Assembly (NCBI RefSeq): GCF_000400715.1
Contig: NZ_KE007347.1
Location: 1,533,382 to 1,597,381 of the forward strand
Reading direction: 5' to 3'
DNA from: Acinetobacter genomosp. 15BJ
GTDB taxonomy: Bacteria > Pseudomonadota > Gammaproteobacteria > Pseudomonadales > Moraxellaceae
DNA length: 64,000 nt
Under the pieces are notes generated by a model, which saw nothing but the letters and a program-made list of their open reading frames with translations, was not told where the DNA came from and ran no database searches. Each line of letters opens with the position of its first letter. Position 1 is the first letter of the stretch. Shown piece after piece: positions 37,224-46,800 of this stretch. Both the position numbers and the translations under genes were made by a program.

Positions 37224-38024
37224 ATGACACTTAGCTGTATTCAACAACCTCATCAACATTTGCAAGCAAATTTAGAAGATGGCGTACTCACCTTAGCCAT
37301 TAACCGTTCAGAAGCAAAGAATGCACTCTATGGCGAACTTTATCTTTGGATCGCAAAAGCCTTAGATGAAGCAGATGCGGATAAAGACGTTCGTGTGGTG
37401 ATCTTCCGTGGTGCAGAACAAGACTTTACTGCGGGTAATGACATGAAAGACTTTATGGGCTTTATCCAAAAGCCACATGAAGGTAAAGCTGGCGATCAAC
37501 CTCCATTTGTATTGTTAAAAGCTGCTGCACGTTTTTCCAAGCCGTTGATCATTGCCGTAAAAGGTGTAGCAATTGGTATTGGTGTAACGCTTCTATTACA
37601 TGCTGACCTCGTTTTCGCAGATAACACGGCCCTATTCCAAATTCCATTTGTCAGCCTTGGCCTGTCTCCAGAAGGTGCTGCAAGTCGTTTATTGGTTAAA
37701 CAAGCAGGCTACCAGAAAGCAGCTGAGTTGTTATTCACAGCGAAAAAATTTGATGCAGCAACTGCGGTAAAAGCCAATCTAGTCAATGATGTGGTTGAAG
37801 ATGTCTATGCAACTGCACAACAAACAGCTCAACATTTAGCTGCATTGCCATTAGCGTCGATCAAACAAAGTAAGGCATTAATGAAACAAGACTTGGCTGA
37901 AATCATCGCATGTGTTGATGATGAAGCTGAAATCTTTATGCAACGTGTACGTTCTCCTGAAATGATGGAAGCAGTACAAGCCTTTATGCAAAAGCGTAAA
38001 CCTGATTTTTCTCAGTTTAATTAA
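37224..38024 (+). CDS. Enoyl-CoA hydratase/isomerase family protein
   Basis: A 266-residue crotonase-fold enzyme. LTLAINRSEAKNALYGEL is the N-terminal signature, and the oxyanion-hole segments are AGNDMKDFMGF and VKGVAIGIGVTLLLHADLVFA. The hydratase glutamates are not clear: the second position reads LSPEGAASRLL, which resembles isomerase-type members. It acts on an acyl-CoA, but the exact reaction is not determined by the sequence. It is divergent from nadM with a 47-base gap. Confidence 0.88.
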   Translation: MTLSCIQQPHQHLQANLEDGVLTLAINRSEAKNALYGELYLWIAKALDEADADKDVRVVIFRGAEQDFTAGNDMKDFMGFIQKPHEGKAGDQPPFVLLKAAARFSKPLIIAVKGVAIGIGVTLLLHADLVFADNTALFQIPFVSLGLSPEGAASRLLVKQAGYQKAAELLFTAKKFDAATAVKANLVNDVVEDVYATAQQTAQHLAALPLASIKQSKALMKQDLAEIIACVDDEAEIFMQRVRSPEMMEAVQAFMQKRKPDFSQFN

Positions 38025-38046
38025 TGCAATAGTCGTTCATTAAACC

Positions 38047-38081
38047 AAGCCACTTCGTTGCTAAACTGAGTGGCTTTTTTA
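38047..38081 (+). terminator. Terminator after the enoyl-CoA hydratase gene
   Basis: AAGCCACT (38047-38054) and AGTGGCTT (38069-38076) form the stem, followed by a T run. Confidence 0.82.
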
Positions 38082-38158
38082 TTTTCGTCATTCATCTAGA
38101 TATTCAACATTGGACAGACTAAGCTCAAGCTAGATTAAAATTAGATTGCAAAGAATTT

Positions 38159-39304
38159 ATGAAAGTTGTGATTGCCCCTGATTCATTTAAGGACAGCCTA
38201 TCTGCACACGGTATTGCTCAGGCAATTGCTTTAGCTTGGCAACAAGTCTTTCCTGATGCAGAGATTATTCAATGCCCTATGGCGGATGGTGGAGAAGGCT
38301 CCATTGAAGCCGTCTTAGAGGTGTGTTCAGGGCAATGGCGTGAGCAAATGGTGCAAGGCCCTCTTGGTGAATCCGTAATCGCCAAATGGGGCTGGTTAGA
38401 CACTGAAAAAATTGCCATTATTGAAATGGCACAAGCCAGCGGTATTCAACTGCTTCAGCCATCACAACGTGATGCATGTAACAGCAGTACCTATGGCACT
38501 GGACAACTGATTCTCGCAGCATTAGATGCAGGCGCTAAGGAAATTATTCTCACGATTGGCGGGAGCGCAACCAATGACGCTGGGACAGGCTTATTGAAGG
38601 CATTAGGTGCCACGTTTCTGGATACAGACCATAATCCCTTACCTGCTGGCGGCATAACACTCCAAAACTTGGCTGAAATCAATTTAGATCAGTTTGATCC
38701 ACGGATTCAACAAACCCAATTCCTATTAGCTGCCGATGTGACCAATCCTTTATGTGGTCCAAATGGTGCTTCACATATTTTCGGGCCACAAAAAGGCGCT
38801 TCACCTCAACAAGTGTTGGAGTTAGATCAAGCCCTCTCCCACTTTGCCGACGTTACTGCTCAATACTTTGGCTTTGATCAACGCAATGAGACTGGCGCAG
38901 GAGCAGCAGGTGGCTTAGGTTTTGCGGCTAAAACATTCTTAAAGGCTGAGTTTCGATCTGGAGTCGAAGTCATTGCAGAACTGAATCAGCTCGCTGCCAA
39001 AATCCAAGGGGCTGATTGGGTGATTACAGGTGAAGGAAAGTTTGATGAGCAGACTTTAAACGGTAAAACACCTTTTGGCGTCGCCAAAATTGCACAATCT
39101 GCCAATGTCCCCGTCATTGTGATAGCAGGAACGCTTGGAGAGAATTATCAAGCACTTTACCCACATGGTATTACTGCTGCTTTTTCATTAACCTCAGGCC
39201 CAACCAGTCTAGAAGATGCTTGCTATAATGCCGCAGAACTGGTGAGCGCACGAACGACGGATATTGCTCGGTTGATTCAAAGCAGTATGCTTAGAAAAGA
39301 ATAA
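38159..39304 (+). CDS. Glycerate kinase, class I (GarK/GlxK family)
   Basis: A 381-residue kinase phosphorylating D-glycerate. IAPDSFKDSLSAHGIA at the start, PMADGGEGSIEAVL, LTIGGSATNDAGTGLLKALGA, GPNGASHIFGPQKGA and TGEGKFDEQTLNGKTPFGVA are the family signatures. The product (2- or 3-phosphoglycerate) cannot be separated by motif alone. It is a single gene. Its stop lies three bases from the stop of the convergent NIF3/CutA-like gene. Confidence 0.93.
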   Translation: MKVVIAPDSFKDSLSAHGIAQAIALAWQQVFPDAEIIQCPMADGGEGSIEAVLEVCSGQWREQMVQGPLGESVIAKWGWLDTEKIAIIEMAQASGIQLLQPSQRDACNSSTYGTGQLILAALDAGAKEIILTIGGSATNDAGTGLLKALGATFLDTDHNPLPAGGITLQNLAEINLDQFDPRIQQTQFLLAADVTNPLCGPNGASHIFGPQKGASPQQVLELDQALSHFADVTAQYFGFDQRNETGAGAAGGLGFAAKTFLKAEFRSGVEVIAELNQLAAKIQGADWVITGEGKFDEQTLNGKTPFGVAKIAQSANVPVIVIAGTLGENYQALYPHGITAAFSLTSGPTSLEDACYNAAELVSARTTDIARLIQSSMLRKE

Positions 39305-39307
39305 AGT

Positions 39308-39622
39308 TTATTGAATATATAAAATCTGAATAAACTCGAAGGCAGGTTCTTCATAAGGATGGCTTGCCTTTAAAGCTTTTGCCACAGCACTGGCCATTTC
39401 TTCAGAGACTATGGTTTCAACTCGCCATTCTTCGAGTTGCTCTAACTCATCCAATTGTCCTAAGAACGGATTTGCACCTTTTACGGGCTTAAACTGACCA
39501 ATACCCTTCACTTGCCAAGCACAATGTTCGTAATTGCCAATACCGCCTGCTCCTGCTTCGAAAATGACAGATTTTGTAGATTCAAGGTGAGACTCTGGCA
39601 CGTAATAAATCAATTTTAGCAT
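39308..39622 (-). CDS. Small NIF3/CutA-like domain protein (YqfO-type)
   Basis: A 104-residue protein matching the PII/CutA-like insert domain of NIF3-family proteins, here on its own: LIYYVPESHLESTKSVIFEAGAGGIGNYEHCAW core GAGGIGNYEHC, then GQFKPVKGANPF and ASHPYEEPAFEF at the end. The fold resembles metal- or ligand-binding CutA-like proteins. Stand-alone forms are common in gammaproteobacteria and have no settled function. Confidence 0.8.
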   Translation of the reverse strand: MLKLIYYVPESHLESTKSVIFEAGAGGIGNYEHCAWQVKGIGQFKPVKGANPFLGQLDELEQLEEWRVETIVSEEMASAVAKALKASHPYEEPAFEFIQILYIQ

Positions 39623-39684
39623 CGCTTAGACAGCTCAAATCAAATAGATGAGATCTTAATCATAACGCGATAAAAGCTGAATAA

Positions 39685-39813
39685 TCAAAGCGAAATATTG
39701 ATCACTAAGTAACTGACGACAATGAATAGCGTTTGTGTCGCCACTGTTAAACCAAACCAGAACCAACCCTTGTCTTTTGTATGCAATGTTCTTAAATAAT
39801 TTTCATTTTTCAT
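39685..39813 (-). CDS. 42-residue single-pass membrane protein
   Basis: A short ORF with a hydrophilic basic start (MKNENYLRTLHTKDKG), then a hydrophobic helix beginning WFWFGLTVATQTLFIVVSY and ending VINISL before TGA. GGGAAATTGG lies upstream of the ATG. An in-frame ATG at 39828 would add five residues but lacks a ribosome site. The sharp switch from polar to a 25-residue hydrophobic stretch, and a stop exactly after it, look like a real small membrane protein. Nothing is known of its role; it sits between the NIF3-like gene and the dioxygenase. Confidence 0.55.
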   Translation of the reverse strand: MKNENYLRTLHTKDKGWFWFGLTVATQTLFIVVSYLVINISL

Positions 39814-39969
39814 GATCCAATTTCCCATATTTTGTTCATTGTCAAAATATAGAAAGCAAGAATTGAGCCACTAAATAAATAGAAACAAGAACAACAATGA
39901 TGATAAAATAACCACTTTAAACTCAATCTAATAGGTCATCAAAATGGGATAACATCAAAGCAAACACTT

Positions 39970-40605
39970 TTGCTACGACAAGAAAAACGACAAACACATC
40001 AAAACTCACCTTTAATTTTTACTGTAGATGACGTGTTTTCAAATCAAGAATGTCTTTCATTCATCGAACTTAGTCACCAATATCATTATGAAACAGCCGA
40101 TATATTCGTAAACTCGGCTCGTCAAGTGCTCGCCAATGTCAGAAATAATAAACGAGTGATTTATGATGATATTCAGCTTGCTGAAACACTATTTTCCAAA
40201 CTTGAACATTTCCTTCCTGAACAATTGAATGGCTGGAAGTTAAGTGGCTTAAATGAACGTTTTCGTTTTTATCGTTATGAAAATGGAGAAACATTTAGAC
40301 CACATTGGGATGGTATACATGAAGTGAATGACTGGCATAGTAGCCAACTTACTTTATTAATCTATCTGAGTGAAGATTTTATTGGTGGTGAAACTATTTT
40401 TTATCGTAATAGTGGCATGTTGAAACCATGCAAAGAAACTCAAACCACTAACATTCAACCAAAAATTGGACAAATTCTTGTATTTGAACATCAGCAATTG
40501 CATGAAGGCGCACCTGTTGTCTCAGGTCAAAAATATGTACTTCGTACAGATGTGATGTATAAACATCCGATGCTGCTAAAAGATGAAAATAATCAGAGGA
40601 TATAA
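39970..40605 (+). CDS. 2-oxoglutarate/Fe(II) dioxygenase, prolyl-4-hydroxylase-like
   Basis: A 211-residue frame opening with TTG. The double-stranded beta-helix iron ligands are His and Asp in RPHWDG and His in HEGAPV; the 2-oxoglutarate arginine is probably in KYVLRTDVMY. FIGGETIFY is the usual connecting strand. This is the P4Hc family, which hydroxylates prolines or other side chains. The first internal Met is only near residue 152. An ATG at 39944 with AGGTC upstream reads Met-Gly-stop; one more G in GGG would put it in this frame. The start is therefore uncertain. Confidence 0.8.
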   Translation: MLRQEKRQTHQNSPLIFTVDDVFSNQECLSFIELSHQYHYETADIFVNSARQVLANVRNNKRVIYDDIQLAETLFSKLEHFLPEQLNGWKLSGLNERFRFYRYENGETFRPHWDGIHEVNDWHSSQLTLLIYLSEDFIGGETIFYRNSGMLKPCKETQTTNIQPKIGQILVFEHQQLHEGAPVVSGQKYVLRTDVMYKHPMLLKDENNQRI

Positions 40606-40623
40606 CTATACCTCGTTTTGTTT

Positions 40624-40660
40624 AAAAGGCTTTACCTACTGAATGGGCTTAGCCTTTTTA
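40624..40660 (+). terminator. Terminator after the dioxygenase gene
   Basis: AAAAGGCT (40624-40631) and AGCCTTTT (40651-40658) form the stem, with T/A-rich sequence after. Confidence 0.75.
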
Positions 40661-40704
40661 AATTATTTTGAGTAGAATAATTTTTTTGAAAAATCAAAAC
40701 CAAA

Positions 40705-41298
40705 ATGCAGAGTTCTTTCCAATCACAATGGGATCTTTTTTATCCCAACAAACTTCCAATTTCTCATTATTTAGTCCAAGATTTTCCACAATTTTGGTTC
40801 AGAATCCACAGCCTTCCCGAATCAAAGAGATATGCGGATACGACTGCCGAATATGAATTGTTATTAAATCGACATAATAAAATTATTACAGACTGCTTTG
40901 GGGATGATGCTTCTATATTCATTGTCTCAGGTCACTATTTTAGCCATTCCCGTAACAATAAAGCCTATGATCCAGCCTTTATACTCCCCTACAAATTTCA
41001 TTTAGAGCAAGAAATAAACTTCAAGCAACTCAATCCTGAAGATTATGATGATGACGAAGAAGATTCTTTTTTTAGACCATATTCTCTAGAAACAACTTGG
41101 CAACCGAACACTCACAATGAATTATTAAAAAAAATTGCTGATGATGAAGTCCGAGCTATTATCGTTTCTTTTGAGCAGAACATCATTGTTGCTCCCTATG
41201 ATGGCGGCATTGATTTTATTATCTTTGATGAAGCGAAAAGAAATGATTTAAGAAACAAATATCAAGACTGGCTTTCACCAATAGCAGATGGATTATGA
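40705..41298 (+). CDS. DUF3885 protein
   Basis: A 197-residue soluble protein whose N-terminal half carries the DUF3885 pattern FRIHSLPESKRYAD and EYELLLNRHNKI, followed by an acidic loop (DYDDDEEDSF) and a C-terminal part with IVAPYDGGIDFIIFDEAKRNDLRNKY, whose core is PYDGGIDFI. DUF3885 proteins are scattered in bacteria and often lie in variable regions; they have no known function. It is AT-rich and flanked by other orphan genes. Confidence 0.75.
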   Translation: MQSSFQSQWDLFYPNKLPISHYLVQDFPQFWFRIHSLPESKRYADTTAEYELLLNRHNKIITDCFGDDASIFIVSGHYFSHSRNNKAYDPAFILPYKFHLEQEINFKQLNPEDYDDDEEDSFFRPYSLETTWQPNTHNELLKKIADDEVRAIIVSFEQNIIVAPYDGGIDFIIFDEAKRNDLRNKYQDWLSPIADGL

Positions 41299-41703
41299 CG
41301 ACGTTAAGCTATTCCTTAAAAAGCTTAGAGCTTCTTTAAAAGTTTCATGCCAATGATCATCTGGTTGTTGATCTAAACAATACCAAAAGAACCTAAAGTC
41401 TAAACCACCGCCATCCTGACAATGATGTTGCCACGTTTCAGCCAACTCACCCTTCACCTCGCATAAATAGAAATACCAATCTTGCTGATTAAATCTAAGT
41501 ATGAGGTTACCCAGAAACTTGGGATTAGGCCGAGCAATCAACCCTGATTCTTCAAACAACTCACGAATTGCAGCTTGTTCATATTGCTCAGCTTGTTCAA
41601 CTGTACCCTTAACCAATTGAGTCCCAGCTAGTGGATGATGAAAAGCCAATATATCTATACCTTGGTTTTTATGTCTTAAAATTACAGGGACAACTTTTTT
41701 CAT
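41293..41703 (-). CDS. NUDIX hydrolase
   Basis: A 136-residue NUDIX protein. The box GTVEQAEQYEQAAIRELFEES-GL follows Gx5Ex7REUxEExGU, so metal-dependent hydrolysis of a nucleoside diphosphate linked to another group is likely. The substrate is unknown. It converges with the DUF3885 gene, and their last six bases overlap. Confidence 0.85.
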   Translation of the reverse strand: MKKVVPVILRHKNQGIDILAFHHPLAGTQLVKGTVEQAEQYEQAAIRELFEESGLIARPNPKFLGNLILRFNQQDWYFYLCEVKGELAETWQHHCQDGGGLDFRFFWYCLDQQPDDHWHETFKEALSFLRNSLTSS

Positions 41704-41958
41704 AGCTTTGTTATTTTAAATAAAAGAAACATGAATCAAAAACCATCCTATATAACATATCAGCGTTCAATAATTGACACCATAGGACAATTTTAATTAT
41801 TGATCATCTTATGATCTTTTAACCAATGTTAAAAAAATATATAAAAGATCAATCAGGATATATATCGCTCAGTCAAATATCCCATGATTCGCTCAATTAG
41901 ATTTTAAAGCGAGTCAATAAAATTTAAAAAACTAGAATCCAAAGCAAAGAGTATTTAT
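41704..41958. other. AT-rich spacer before the unknown secreted protein
   Basis: A 255-base AT-rich stretch. An eight-base inverted repeat, GATCTTTT at 41813-41820 and AAAAGATC at 41843-41850, brackets a T/A-rich core. A 21-codon ORF from 41731 has no ribosome site. I see no tRNA or recognisable RNA. Confidence 0.4.
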
Positions 41959-42516
41959 ATGCCTCATAAACCTCTGATGACCTTAATTTTCACTTTTAGT
42001 GCTTTAACAAAATCTACTCTTCTCTATGCAAATGAAATAGCAAACCTTAAACAAATGGAGTCAAGTCCGCATCATTCATCTTCGACACCTAGAAACATGA
42101 AACAAATTTATCAAGGTGAACATGGAATATGGTTTCTTTCTAAACATCGTGGCAGAAAAGGAGGATGTGCTGTTACTTATAATTCTGATTTAAGCCAACT
42201 CACCCTCTTCGGTCCTACAGAAAAAAGTACTGGAGCATTGGTATTTACAGGTCCTCATATACCAACAACGGCCAGTAATCAACAACTCGACATTGTGATG
42301 CGGACTGATCAATCTGAAACTTTAACTGAGGCAACACTCATCCCAAGCCATACGAAAGGGATCTTACTTGTCCCAGTCACTATGGTACAAACAGCGTCTA
42401 ATCTGGATGATGTTGGTGCAATGGAAATTCTACTAAAAGGCAAAACAATCTACGCATCATCTATTAGCGGTGGTTTCAGAGCGCGTGATGCATTAATGAG
42501 TTGCATCAAAAGCTAA
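41959..42516 (+). CDS. Secreted protein of unknown function
   Basis: A 185-residue protein with a probable signal peptide (MPHKPLMTLIFTFSALTKST, cut near LYA-NE). The mature domain has two cysteines (GGCAVTY and LMSCIKS) that could form a disulfide, and a beta-rich middle (HGIWFLSKHRGRKGGC, VFTGPHIPTTA). I do not recognise a family. AAGAG lies before the ATG. It ends in a terminator and has no partner gene. Confidence 0.65.
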   Translation: MPHKPLMTLIFTFSALTKSTLLYANEIANLKQMESSPHHSSSTPRNMKQIYQGEHGIWFLSKHRGRKGGCAVTYNSDLSQLTLFGPTEKSTGALVFTGPHIPTTASNQQLDIVMRTDQSETLTEATLIPSHTKGILLVPVTMVQTASNLDDVGAMEILLKGKTIYASSISGGFRARDALMSCIKS

Positions 42517-42521
42517 ATATA

Positions 42522-42545
42522 AAAAGCCATCTCATGATGGCTTTT
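42522..42545. terminator. Bidirectional terminator
   Basis: AAAAGCCATC and GATGGCTTTT form a perfect ten-bp stem with loop TCAT. It can serve the plus-strand secreted protein gene and the convergent exporter gene. Confidence 0.85.
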
Positions 42546-42556
42546 AAACATACGGA

Positions 42557-42574
42557 ACCCCATTTAAATGGGGT
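42557..42574. repeat. Perfect 18-bp palindrome
   Basis: ACCCCATTTAAATGGGGT is a zero-loop palindrome lying between the terminator and the exporter stop. It may be part of a terminator structure or a protein site. Confidence 0.55.
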
Positions 42575-42582
42575 AAAATTGA

Positions 42583-43788
42583 TCAACTTCCAGATTCTTT
42601 CAGTTGGTTTTTCTCATACTGTGTCATCGCAAAAGCCAAACCACACAAAATCACAAAACCACTGGTCATTGGAATCAAAGTACCGTTATATAACTGCCCA
42701 ATAATTGAAGCGAGAATCAAAGACAATACTGAAGACGATGCCCCAATAATCGCAGAAGCCATACCTGCCACATGCCCCATCGGTTCCATTGCAATCGCAT
42801 TCAGATTGCCAAATAGCGTTCCAAACAATAAAAACAGAATGCAGGCATACAACATAAACATCCAGAACGAAACTGGCACACCCACAAGCTGAATGATTAG
42901 GAACAGCAATGAGATTAGACTTAAACCAAGAAAACCATAAATACAGATGGGACGCATGCCAAACTTCATGACAATTCTAGAGTTAGTAAAGGAAGCAATC
43001 CCCATCACACCTGCTAATAAAGCAAAATAGGCACTGAATTCCTGCCCTGTTTTACCGAATTGCTGCATAAAGATTTGCTGCGAAGTCCCAAGATATCCAA
43101 TAAAACCGCCAAAGCAAAAGCCTGCGCACAATAAATAACTCATAGTGGTTTTATTGCTTACCACTTCCTTAAAACCATCTTTAAACGCTTGTACCCGCAT
43201 TGGCAGACGATTCTCAGGCACCAAGGTTTCTTCTAGCCTTAAAGCAACCCAAGCTCCAACAGCTACGGCATAGACCATATACAATACAAAAATATCGCGC
43301 CAGCCAAAGAAATGAATAATCAGTTGTCCCAAGCTCGGTGCAACTGCAGGTGCTACCATAAACACCATCATGATCAAAGACATGATCCGCGCCATTTGGG
43401 CACCACTATATTTATCCCGAACGATGGAAATCGATGCCACATAAGGCCCTGAAACACCGACACCCTGAATAAAACGCCCCAGCAAGAACCATTCAAAACT
43501 TTGGGTGGAATAGCACAATAAACTGCCTAAAAAGTAGATCACGATGCCAGTGAATAAAATCCGTTTCCGTCCGATCGCATCGGACAATGGTCCTGCAATC
43601 AGTTGCCCGATGGTCATGCCTGAGAAAATACTAATAATCACCCATTGCGCTTGATTATTATTTTGCAAAGTAAAAACACGACCAATTTCACCCAGTGCAG
43701 GTAAAACAGCATCAATTGAAAATGAGACGATGGACATGAGTAATGCCATCAGCAGTGCGAATTCGCGGAAATGGATTTTTGATTTCAT
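42583..43788 (-). CDS. Bcr/CflA-family drug-resistance MFS transporter
   Basis: A 401-residue 12-helix major-facilitator exporter. Motif A is GPLSDAIGRKRIL, and FIQGVGVSGPYVASISIVRD is the Bcr/CflA signature between helices 4 and 5. It probably exports drugs or metabolites (bicyclomycin, sulfonamides, peptides in characterised members) by proton antiport; the substrate here is unknown. It is a single gene, 75 bases downstream of the purL end but separated by a terminator. Confidence 0.9.
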   Translation of the reverse strand: MKSKIHFREFALLMALLMSIVSFSIDAVLPALGEIGRVFTLQNNNQAQWVIISIFSGMTIGQLIAGPLSDAIGRKRILFTGIVIYFLGSLLCYSTQSFEWFLLGRFIQGVGVSGPYVASISIVRDKYSGAQMARIMSLIMMVFMVAPAVAPSLGQLIIHFFGWRDIFVLYMVYAVAVGAWVALRLEETLVPENRLPMRVQAFKDGFKEVVSNKTTMSYLLCAGFCFGGFIGYLGTSQQIFMQQFGKTGQEFSAYFALLAGVMGIASFTNSRIVMKFGMRPICIYGFLGLSLISLLFLIIQLVGVPVSFWMFMLYACILFLLFGTLFGNLNAIAMEPMGHVAGMASAIIGASSSVLSLILASIIGQLYNGTLIPMTSGFVILCGLAFAMTQYEKNQLKESGS

Positions 43789-43825
43789 TTTTCTTGTCCA
43801 TTGATGATTATTTTATACTGAATTA

Positions 43826-43851
43826 AATAAGCCACCTGACGGTGGCTTATT
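43826..43851 (-). terminator. purL terminator
   Basis: AATAAGCCACC pairs with GGTGGCTTATT around a four-base loop, 13 bases past the purL stop on the minus strand. Confidence 0.82.
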
Positions 43852-43863
43852 ACATGGGTTTAA

Positions 43864-46800
43864 TTAACCAATAAATTTACGTGCGTTACGGAACATACGT
43901 AACCAAGCACCATCTTCAGCCCAATCTTCTGGCTTCCAAGAATGCTGTAAAGCACGGAAGTTACGCTCTGGGTGCGGCATCATCACTGTTGCACGACCAT
44001 CTTTAGAGGTTAAACCTGTAATCGCTTCAGGTGAACCGTTCGGGTTCAATGGATAGTGCTGAGTTGGATTACCCAAACTATCCACATAACGCAAGATCAC
44101 TTGGTTCTCAGCATTTAAAGCAGCAATTTGCTGTTCAGTTGCAACCAGACGACCTTCACCATGCGCAACAGCGATTGGTAAAATCGAACCTTGCATATCT
44201 TCGAGCAATACAGAAACTGATTTTTCTACAAGAACGTTCACGGCACGCGCTTCAAATACTTCTGATGTATTGCGGTGGAAACGGCCCCAATGCTCTGCAC
44301 CTGGAATCAGTGGTGCAAGTTGCGACATCATTTGACAGCCATTACAAACACCTAAGCTGAATGTATTTTGACGATGGAAGAACTGCTCAAACTGGTCACG
44401 TAATTTCGCATTGAACAATACTGATTTCGCCCAACCACCACCAGCACCCATCACGTCACCGTATGAGAAGCCACCACAAGCCACTAAACCTTCAAAGTCG
44501 CTTAAGCTGACACGGCCTGCAAGTAAGTCACTCATGTGTACGTCGATGGTGTTGAAACCAACTTTATCAAAAGCAGCTGCCATTTCAACATGACCATTCA
44601 CACCCTGCTCACGCAAGATGGCCATATTAGGACGACGTGTATTGATAAACGGCGCTTCAACAGGTTCATTTAAATCATAAGTCGCTTGTGCAATTAAACC
44701 TTTGTGGTTTTGATCTGCAATTAAAGCAAACTCTTGATCAGCAGTTTCAACATTATCACGTAAGCGTTGGATCTGATGCGATACTTCTGCCCATGCTTGT
44801 TGCAATTCAGCACGTTCTAAAGTCAAACCATTTACCGCCAATTGATCGGTTGTATTGACACGACCAACCACTGCAATTGCATCTTTCAAACTTGATGCCG
44901 CAACTTCAACTTCTAACTGTGCCCAATCCGCAGCTGTGATTTGCAGTACAGCACCAATTTCTTCAGCAAATAAGCTTTCAGTCGTTTGATTTTCTAAGGC
45001 AACACCTAAGCGTGAAGCAAACATCATTTCAGCAACAGTCGCCAATAAACCGCCATCACCGATGTCATGGTAAGCCTTAATCACCCCACGATTGTTCCAG
45101 TCTTGAATCAAGGCAAAGAATGCTTTGAAGTCATCAAAACTATCGACATCAGGTGTCACAGAACCAATTGCTTTGTACACTTGAGCAAGGATCGAACCGC
45201 CTAAACGGAACTGGCCTTTAGACAAATCAATACGTACCAGTACTGAGTCTGCCAAGTTCTTCAATTCAGGTGTTAAGGTTTTACGAACATCTAGAACTGG
45301 TGCAAATGCTGTGATTACACCTGTCATTGGCGAAGTCACCGCTTTGTCTTCACCATCGTTCCACGTGGTACGCATTGAAAGTGAATCTTTACCGACTGGA
45401 ATTGCGATGCCTAATGCAGGACACATTTCCATACCAATCGCTTTCACACCTTCGAACAGAGCTTGGTCTTCACCTTTTTGACCTGCCGCTGCCATCCAGT
45501 TTGCAGAAAGTTTGATATCACTGATTTGTTCGATGTTGGCACAAGCAATATTGGTGATTGCTTCAGCAACCGCTAAACGTGCAGATGCAGCAGGATTCAA
45601 TAATGCTACTGGTGGACGTTCACCCATTGCCATGGCTTCACCTGTGAAGCCTTGCAAGCTTGTGGTGGTTACTGCTGCATCAGCAACAGGCACCTGCCAG
45701 CGACCAACCATCTGATCACGTGCAACCATACCGGTAATCGAACGGTCACCAATGGTGATCAAGAACGATTTAGACGCAACGGTTGGATTCTTCAATACGC
45801 GGAAAATCGCATCTTTTAAATCAACTTTTGCAGCATCAAAGTCATTGCCTGTACGCTCAATCGTTTCATATGAACGTTGCATACGCGGTGTACCGCCTAA
45901 GATCACCTGCATTGGGATATCGACAGGCTTGTTCTCAAACAAAGGATCTTCAACCGTTAAGTGACGCGCTTCTGTCGCCTCACCGAGTACCGCAAACGGG
46001 CAACGCTCACGTGCACAAATTTCTTCAAATTGTTCTAAAGACTCTGGGCGAATGGCAAGCACATAACGTTCTTGCGCTTCATTTGACCAAATTTCCATCG
46101 GGCTCATGCCTGGCTCTAATGATGGAATTTTACGCAGGTTAAGCACTGCACCCAACTCATGATCATTCACAAGTTCTGGCATAGCATTAGATACACCACC
46201 CGCACCCACATCATGTACAGACACGATTGGGTTAAAGTCTTCTAAGCGCCAGCAGGTATCGATGACTTCTTGGCAACGGCGTTCCATTTCTGGGTTTTCA
46301 CGTTGAACAGAAGCAAAGTCCAAGCTCTCGCCCATGGTACCGCTGTCTACAGAAGATGCTGCGCCACCGCCAAGACCAATCAACATTGCAGGACCGCCCA
46401 ATACAATGAGCAAGTCACCTGGTTGAATCGCATCTTTTTCAACATGGTCAGGACGAATGTTACCGTAACCACCTGCAATCATGATTGGCTTATGGAAGCC
46501 TTTCACGTCACCATTGACATTCTGTTCAAAGGTACGGAAATAACCATTTAATGCTGGGCGACCAAATTCGTTGTTAAACGCAGCACCACCCAATGGACCT
46601 TCAATCATAATTTGTAATGGCGATGCCATACGTGAAGGTTTACCGTAGTTATCTTCCCAAGGTTGTTCAAAACCAGGGATATTTAAGTTCGAAACAGTAA
46701 AGCCTGTTAAACCTGCTTTTGGTTTACCACCACGACCTGTTGCACCTTCATCACGGATTTCACCGCCCGAACCTGTTGCAGCACCTGCAAATGGAGCAAT

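Noticed and set aside
40668..40856. A 62-codon plus ORF overlapping the DUF3885 start.
   Set aside because: It lies in another frame of the DUF3885 gene, which has the better family match.
41731..41796. 21-codon ORF in the spacer before the unknown secreted protein.
   Set aside because: No ribosome site, no hydrophobic or conserved pattern, and AT-rich surroundings make it likely chance.
39685..42516. Mobile element or prophage remnant.
   Set aside because: No integrase, transposase, terminal repeats or tRNA attachment site is seen at its edges.
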